This document shows, piece by piece, positions 5,716-9,993 of a DNA stretch of 9,993 bases (its first letter is position 1; every line of letters begins with the position of its first letter). A model generated the notes under the pieces. It was given only the letters and a program-made list of their open reading frames with translations. It was not told where the DNA came from and ran no database searches. Origin of the DNA: Nitrospiria bacterium (lineage in GTDB: Bacteria; Nitrospirota; CAKKRA01; 9FT-COMBO-42-15); contig CAKKRA010000225.1 in assembly GCA_919902475.1 (NCBI GenBank), forward strand, positions 1 to 9,993. The letters are read 5' to 3'. The position numbers were made by a program, and so were the translations under genes.

Positions 5716-6177
5716 TTAATCTTGCTGCCTTTGTTCTGATACTATTCGGTCTATTTCCTTTTTTAAGTCATCTATCTTTGATGTTACTTTTAGGTTCAGT
5801 TTGTCAATATCCGCCTTTATCTCAATTAATGCATCATTGATCGGCTTTAGCGTCTTTTTTGTATCATCATCCGATGACGCAGCAACCTTTTCTACTGCCT
5901 CCTTTGCAGCGTCTATCTGCTTGCCGGCATTGCCAAAGTTTTTTTCTATAATATCTGTTCTTGCCTGAAGGAGTTTGTCCTTAACCTCAACTAATTTTAC
6001 TTTGACCCTTGCCTTGCTCAGTTCCTTTTCAAGGCCAAGAATCTTTACCTCCATTGAGGATTTCATCTTTGATAATCTTTCTTCTACAAGGCCTACTTTC
6101 TTAGAACCGATATAATAGCCGCTGCCAAAAATCAATAATAGTATTATTACATATAAAATAAGCTTAAATTTTTTCAT
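5716..6177 (-). CDS. Small membrane-anchored helical protein, function unknown
   Basis: I do not recognise the 153-residue product. It has one N-terminal hydrophobic segment (about 5-24, ending GSGYYIGSKK) after three basic-rich residues, so it is probably an inner-membrane anchor with the rest in the periplasm. The remainder is almost wholly helix-forming and charged, with Leu/Ile/Val spacing that suggests coiled coil at about 28-75 and 112-148. A middle block (about 68-100, QARTDIIEKNFGNAGKQIDA...) resembles a single TPR-like or helical-hairpin repeat. There is no catalytic motif, no Cys and no lipobox. GGAGG (6186-6182) precedes the ATG by only 4 nt. The upstream MEDS-GGDEF gene ends 46 bp away on the same strand, so the two are probably cotranscribed and may act together. 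Confidence 0.85.
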   Translation of the reverse strand: MKKFKLILYVIILLLIFGSGYYIGSKKVGLVEERLSKMKSSMEVKILGLEKELSKARVKVKLVEVKDKLLQARTDIIEKNFGNAGKQIDAAKEAVEKVAASSDDDTKKTLKPINDALIEIKADIDKLNLKVTSKIDDLKKEIDRIVSEQRQQD

Positions 6178-6223
6178 TATGCCTCCATGATTGCTTGAAC
6201 TGGCGGTTTATGAACCTCTCCCC

Positions 6224-7351
6224 TTATCTTGCAGCGCAAATCTTGTTTCTGCCGTCCTGTTTTGCGAGATAAAGAAGGTCATCTGCAGATTTAATTAACT
6301 GGTCTGTTATTTCCTTGACTGGGGTATTTAGGTCAAGAAGCGGTTTCGGCTCATATATGGCAACCCCCATGCTTGCAGTTAAGGATATAGAGGGGCTTGT
6401 ATTATCATCTAAGAAGGTCTTCTTCTCAATAGACTTACGAAGCCGCTCTGCAAATTTTTTGGCTGTATTTATTTCTGTTTCCGGAAGTATTATTGCAAAT
6501 TCCTCTCCGCCATATCGTGCAATTATATCTGTATTTCTTGCAGAGAGCTGGATAAATTGTGCAATCTGTGTCAAAATAGAATCGCCTGTTAAGTGGCCGT
6601 ATTTGTCATTTATTGTTTTAAAATAATCAATGTCAAGCATTACCAAAGATATTGGCCTTCTGTATCTGTTCGCACGTTTTATTTCTTTAGGAAGCTGTTC
6701 ATAGAAATATCTCCTGTTTGGTATCTTTGTCAGGGCATCTAAATTTGCCTGCTTCAACAGGCTCAGGTAATAGGGATTTTGAATTGCAATCTCATCTATA
6801 AATACCAGCGGATGGCAGCTTTGAAGCTCCACTACCTCTGGGCCTGATAGATAATTTACGTCATATTGGCATATTGCAACAACTGGTATTTCAGGGTCAG
6901 ACAGGTATTTGTCAGAGAGGTGTTCATATTTCAGGATTAAGTCGCCGTAGTCAACCTTGCTTATAAGCCAGCCCATATCAGCAGTCATTCTTGCGCCGTT
7001 CCATCCTTCGTCAAGGGACATCTGCACAAATGCCTTTGTTGCATTCAAAAGATGGTCAGGTGAAAATACGCCGTTTTCTAAAAATTGGTCCTTGTCTGAC
7101 AAAAGGACTAACTGCCCAGAGGTAAGCGCCTCATCCAAATCAACATCCAAATCGTACAGCCTGTTTTTCAGCTCCTTTATAATCTTAGAAGTTGAGGCAT
7201 AAAGACATTTTTCTCCATCATTTAAACCTGCCTTGATTACCTCTGAGAGGTTAGAAATGGCATGGACTGGTTTTCTAAAAAGATATAAGGCATGGGCGCC
7301 TCTTTGAAGTTCTATATTGCCAACACCAAGTTGTATTGTTGAGCTTTTCAT
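6224..7351 (-). CDS. MEDS-domain diguanylate cyclase (MEDS-GGDEF)
   Basis: The 375-residue soluble protein starts with a MEDS (DcmR-like sensory) domain at about 17-185. It is recognised by HALYLF (20-25), the GLNDGEKCLY segment (42-51), GARMTADMGW (119-128), CQYD (161-164) and the HP pair at 180-181. A GGDEF domain follows from about 200. LDALTKIPNRR (204-214) opens it, Asp240 in VMLDIDYFK is the metal ligand, and the signature is GGEEF (281-285), an active form. RNTD (272-275) is an intact RxxD inhibitory site, so product feedback is likely. The predicted role is ligand-controlled synthesis of c-di-GMP in the cytoplasm; the ligand is unknown. AGGGG (7365-7361) lies 9 nt before the ATG. It probably forms an operon with the downstream membrane protein. 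Confidence 0.93.
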   Translation of the reverse strand: MKSSTIQLGVGNIELQRGAHALYLFRKPVHAISNLSEVIKAGLNDGEKCLYASTSKIIKELKNRLYDLDVDLDEALTSGQLVLLSDKDQFLENGVFSPDHLLNATKAFVQMSLDEGWNGARMTADMGWLISKVDYGDLILKYEHLSDKYLSDPEIPVVAICQYDVNYLSGPEVVELQSCHPLVFIDEIAIQNPYYLSLLKQANLDALTKIPNRRYFYEQLPKEIKRANRYRRPISLVMLDIDYFKTINDKYGHLTGDSILTQIAQFIQLSARNTDIIARYGGEEFAIILPETEINTAKKFAERLRKSIEKKTFLDDNTSPSISLTASMGVAIYEPKPLLDLNTPVKEITDQLIKSADDLLYLAKQDGRNKICAAR

Positions 7352-7410
7352 CTTAAAATACCCCTAACATGCTTTTTTTATTTATATTTTAAGTAGTTAT
7401 ATTTAAGGTA

Positions 7411-7439
7411 AGTATATCTAATACAATGTTTTTTGTCAA
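7411..7439 (-). promoter_or_regulatory. Near-consensus promoter for the MEDS-GGDEF operon
   Basis: On the minus strand a perfect TTGACA (7439-7434), a 17-nt spacer and TATACT (7416-7411, 5 of 6) predict transcription from about 7404, a leader of about 50 nt. An AATAGT-N7-ACTATT dyad (7447-7465) lies just upstream of the -35 and could bind a regulator. Confidence 0.65.
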
Positions 7440-7519
7440 GGCTGGTAATAGTTATGATTACTATTTGCCTTATTGGAAAGTCCTAATTTTAATGCGGGAT
7501 GATATAAATAATTTCCTAT

Positions 7520-7550
7520 AGAAAGGGCAGAGTAAAAGCCCGTACTTTCT
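7520..7550 (-). terminator. Weak hairpin at the end of the ABC1/UbiB-family gene
   Basis: AGAAAGGGC (7520-7528) pairs with GCCC plus CTTTCT (7538-7541, 7545-7550), with a GTA bulge. It overlaps the stop codon on the minus strand. No clean T-run follows, so termination here is only possible. The rest of 7352-7548 holds only the MEDS-GGDEF promoter and leader, with no gene seen. Confidence 0.3.
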
Positions 7551-9207
7551 AACTGGGTTTATTCCTTAAAAAAGAGCAGATGAGTATGATGGTAAAAACA
7601 GTAGTTGCTGCACCAGCAAGAATGGTTTCAAAGAATCTGCCGTTATTTTGAAAAAAGATATAGGCTAACATAAATATTATTATAGTAAAAAGGACTAAAA
7701 AGCGGTGAAGAACAGAATGGATATTATTGAGGACATTGTTTATATCCTTAGATGTTATATGCATGTGAAACTCGCCCCTGTTAGAGGTTCTTAATATATC
7801 TTCAAGCTGTCTGGGGATATTTGTTAAAGAGATTCCAAGCTCTTTGCCTTTTGCAATTGTGCCTTCCACCCATCCCTTTCCTTCATAGGCAAATCTTTTT
7901 GCATATGGTGTTGCTATCTCAATTATATTCAAATCAGGGTCAAGTTTTGATGATATGCCGTTGAGCATACCCATTGTCCTTGCAAAGAGGATAAAGTTGT
8001 TTGGTATCTGAACAGAGGGATATGTCCTGAGCAGGTCGTGTATTTCCTGACTTATTTCATTTATGTTTATATTCTTAAATTCCCTTGGCGTGATATCTCT
8101 GTATTTTTCCATAAAATAGCCGACAACCCTTTCTATGCCGCGGATATCATCCTTTCGTGACAAAAAGCCTAATTCTATAAGCCCCTGCACTATGCCTGCT
8201 GAATCCCGTTTTATTATTGATAAACCGGTATTTAAAAGCCCTTCGCGCATGTGAGACGGTATCCTTTGCATAAGACCGAAATCAACAAAAACCAGTTTTG
8301 GCCCTTCCTGCACGAAAATATTTCCCGGATGCGGATCGCCGTGAAAAAAACAGTTAATCAGGAATTGCTTCATGTATGAGCTGAGAAGGAGTGTTGCCAG
8401 CTCTTTCTTGTCAATATTTGCCTTTTCAATCTCTTCTATATTTGAAATCTTTATACCTTCAACAAATTGCAGTGTAAGCACCTTTAATGTTGTGTATTCC
8501 CAGTATATCTTTGGGACAATTATCTCTTTGTCATCAGAGAAGTTATCATAAAATATCTCTGCATTTCTTCCTTCGTGGATATAATTTAATTCATCCTGAA
8601 GTATCCTTGAGAACTCTTCTATAAGGACATCAAAATTTAGATCCTTGAATTGCTTTCTTAAAAATCTTACAATTAATTTCAAAGCCTTTAGGTCTGCTTT
8701 TACTACATCCTCTATCTTAGGATACTGAATCTTAACAGCAACCCTGTCGCCGTTTTTCAATACAGCCTCATGCACCTGGCCAAGGGATGCAGCAGCAATA
8801 GGCTCTTCATTAAAGGATTTAAAGATTACAGACGGCTCCTCGCCCAGCTCTTCAATTAATCGGTTTTTAATTATATTAAAATCCGCAGGCGGTATCTGGT
8901 CCTGTAATTTTGAAAGGACATCTGTGTATTCATCAGGCAAAAAATCGACCCTCGCGCTTAAAAACTGGCCTATCTTAATTAAAACACCTTTTAGGCTTGT
9001 GGCTGATTCAAAGAGCATCTCTGCATTTTTTTGATGCAGTTTCTTTTGCTTTTGTCTAAAGGACTCTTCTCTTGAAAAGGGCTTTTTAAAACCGAGAAAC
9101 TTATAGCTCAGAAAGATCTTTGAGGCAAGGATTATGATTTTTATTATTCTTCGCCTTGGGTGCAGATAATAGCTCATATAGCCATATATTATCATCACCT
9201 GTGCCAT
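7549..9207 (-). CDS. ABC1/AarF/UbiB-family atypical kinase-like membrane protein
   Basis: The product (552 residues from the ATG at 9207) belongs to the UbiB/ABC1/ADCK family, tied to ubiquinone or other isoprenoid-lipid metabolism. Residues counted from a possible TTG at 9213: KIGQ motif 80-83, the Ala-rich loop AAASLGQV (140-147) that replaces the kinase P-loop, Lys161 in VAVKIQYP, the HGDPHPGN catalytic loop (291-298) and DFG (311-313). Two C-terminal hydrophobic helices (about 503-522 and 528-547) match the membrane anchor of UbiB. All family hallmarks are intact. The start is uncertain: TTG 9213, ATG 9207, ATG 9195 and ATG 9177 are in frame and none has a good ribosome site, while TTGACA at 9213-9208 looks like a promoter element. 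Conservation begins near LHPRRRI (17-23). No ubi genes lie nearby, so the pathway cannot be named. Confidence 0.93.
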   Translation of the reverse strand: MAQVMIIYGYMSYYLHPRRRIIKIIILASKIFLSYKFLGFKKPFSREESFRQKQKKLHQKNAEMLFESATSLKGVLIKIGQFLSARVDFLPDEYTDVLSKLQDQIPPADFNIIKNRLIEELGEEPSVIFKSFNEEPIAAASLGQVHEAVLKNGDRVAVKIQYPKIEDVVKADLKALKLIVRFLRKQFKDLNFDVLIEEFSRILQDELNYIHEGRNAEIFYDNFSDDKEIIVPKIYWEYTTLKVLTLQFVEGIKISNIEEIEKANIDKKELATLLLSSYMKQFLINCFFHGDPHPGNIFVQEGPKLVFVDFGLMQRIPSHMREGLLNTGLSIIKRDSAGIVQGLIELGFLSRKDDIRGIERVVGYFMEKYRDITPREFKNININEISQEIHDLLRTYPSVQIPNNFILFARTMGMLNGISSKLDPDLNIIEIATPYAKRFAYEGKGWVEGTIAKGKELGISLTNIPRQLEDILRTSNRGEFHMHITSKDINNVLNNIHSVLHRFLVLFTIIIFMLAYIFFQNNGRFFETILAGAATTVFTIILICSFLRNKPS

Positions 9208-9213
9208 TGTCAA
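9186..9213 (-). promoter_or_regulatory. Possible promoter overlapping the 5' end of the UbiB-family gene
   Basis: TTGACA (9213-9208) with a 16-nt spacer to TAATAT (9191-9186, 4 of 6), or 14 nt to GATAAT, lies over the first codons of the longest frame. If real, translation must begin at or after the ATG at 9177, leaving little room for a leader. Confidence 0.3.
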
Positions 9214-9232
9214 GAAAAAGTGATGCTATTCC

Positions 9233-9261
9233 TTGAATTTAGCTCAAAAAGGTGTTAACAT
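9233..9261 (+). promoter_or_regulatory. Weak promoter candidate for the ExeA-type ATPase gene
   Basis: TTGAAT (9233-9238), a 17-nt spacer and TAACAT (9256-9261) stand 31 bp before the ATG. The hexamers are only moderately good. The short 9208-9292 gap must hold promoters for both divergent genes. Confidence 0.25.
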
Positions 9262-9292
9262 TACATTGACTATCAACAATGGAGGGGCAAGG

Positions 9293-9993
9293 ATGTACCT
9301 TAAATATTTTAATCTCGCAGAACAGCCTTTTAATATGACCCCTGACCCCCGCTTCTTCTATTTCAGCAAAAAGCATGAAGATGCCCTTTCAAATCTCCTC
9401 TTTGGCATATCTGAAAGAAAGGGTTTTATAACTATCACTGGTGAAATCGGCACAGGTAAGACTACTTTATGCAGGCTGCTTTTAAACAGGCTTGATAAAA
9501 AGGTAAAGACCTCCCTTATATTTAATCCAAATCTTACAACAATAGAGCTTCTTCAGGCCATAAATCAGGATTTTGGGATTGAGAACAGCAGCATTTCAAA
9601 AAAGGAGCTGGTTGACGCGCTCAATACCTTTCTTCTTTTGGTGTTAAAAAAAGGCGATAATGCAGTATTGATTATTGATGAGGCGCAGAACCTGACGCCT
9701 GAATGCCTTGAAGAGGTGAGGATGCTTTCCAACCTTGAGACAGACAGGGATAAATTACTGCAGATTATACTTGTTGGCCAGCCTGAGCTGAGAAAAAAAT
9801 TAGAGCTTGAAAGGCTGAAGCAGTTAAACCAGAGGATTGCCCTTCGCTACCATCTTGAGCCATTTGACCAAAAAGAGACAAAGGCATACATCATGCACAG
9901 ATTAAGAATTGCCGGCGGTGATGATAAGGTATTTTTTACGCAGCAGGCATTGGATAAGGTATATGAATACAGCCAGGGGACACCGAGGCTTAT
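9293..9993 (+). CDS. ExeA/MshM/XrtA-type AAA ATPase (C-terminus beyond window)
   Basis: The visible 233 codons start MYLKYFNLAEQPFNMTPDPR, the hallmark opening of ExeA/GspA, MshM and XrtA(EpsH)-associated ATPases. Walker A is GEIGTGKTT (50-58), Walker B VLIIDEAQ (125-132), and a sensor/arginine region with NQRIALRYHLEPF follows at 179-191. The frame is still open at QGTPRL, where the sensor-2 QGxPRxIN motif of the family falls, so about 30-50 residues or a longer tail (often a peptidoglycan-binding or SPOR-type domain) are missing. ExeA-like proteins help insert secretin channels, MshM acts in pilus biogenesis, and the XrtA type sits in exopolysaccharide/exosortase loci. Genes beyond the right edge would decide. 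GGAGGGG (9281-9287) gives 5-nt spacing to the ATG. Confidence 0.94.
   Translation, partial: MYLKYFNLAEQPFNMTPDPRFFYFSKKHEDALSNLLFGISERKGFITITGEIGTGKTTLCRLLLNRLDKKVKTSLIFNPNLTTIELLQAINQDFGIENSSISKKELVDALNTFLLLVLKKGDNAVLIIDEAQNLTPECLEEVRMLSNLETDRDKLLQIILVGQPELRKKLELERLKQLNQRIALRYHLEPFDQKETKAYIMHRLRIAGGDDKVFFTQQALDKVYEYSQGTPRL

Noticed and set aside
6178..6191. Three-codon frame ATG GAG GCA TAA overlapping the start of the 153-residue protein
   Set aside because: It contains the ribosome site itself and has no site of its own upstream; best read as chance.
9195..9212. Possible sigma54 site (TGGCAC on the minus strand at about 9206-9201)
   Set aside because: The required TGC element at the correct spacing downstream is missing.

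Overview
The window is an AT-leaning bacterial chromosome segment carrying ten genes. The gene set suggests a Gram-negative organism: an HtrA-type periplasmic protease, a cyclophilin with a signal peptide, an ABC1/UbiB-family kinase-like protein and an ExeA-type ATPase. Two composite inverted repeats lie between genes. This combination, with a yacL-ispD-ispF-cysE cluster, recalls Nitrospirota or delta-proteobacterial lineages, but that is inference from gene content and style. No taxonomic marker is present.

Region 1 (1-2002): a peptidyl-prolyl isomerase, cut by the window edge, and a DegP/HtrA protease-chaperone are transcribed away from each other. Both act on envelope proteins. A consensus sigma70-type promoter drives the isomerase, and its leader holds a perfect 11-bp-arm palindrome.

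Region 2 (2003-5204): a 125-bp repeat follows htrA. Then comes a co-directional cluster of a membrane PIN/TRAM protein (YacL-like), ispD, ispF (4-bp overlap) and, after a 77-bp repeat, cysE. IspD and IspF are two steps of the MEP isoprenoid pathway. CysE makes O-acetylserine for cysteine synthesis. The order matches the yac region of Bacillus with genes missing.

Region 3 (5205-5700): a cold-shock protein gene with a long leader. The leader contains a strong intrinsic-terminator hairpin between the only good promoter and the start codon. A second terminator follows the gene.

Region 4 (5716-7351, minus strand): a likely two-gene operon encoding a MEDS-GGDEF diguanylate cyclase and a small membrane-anchored helical protein of unknown function, behind a near-consensus promoter.

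Region 5 (7549-9993): an ABC1/UbiB family gene (minus strand) is divergent from an ExeA/MshM/XrtA-type AAA ATPase (plus strand) that runs off the window. No phage, transposase, CRISPR, tRNA or rRNA was seen. Most genes are ordinary housekeeping. The best leads are the csp leader hairpin, the MEDS-GGDEF/coiled-helix pair, and a Glu at the catalytic Asp position of HtrA.
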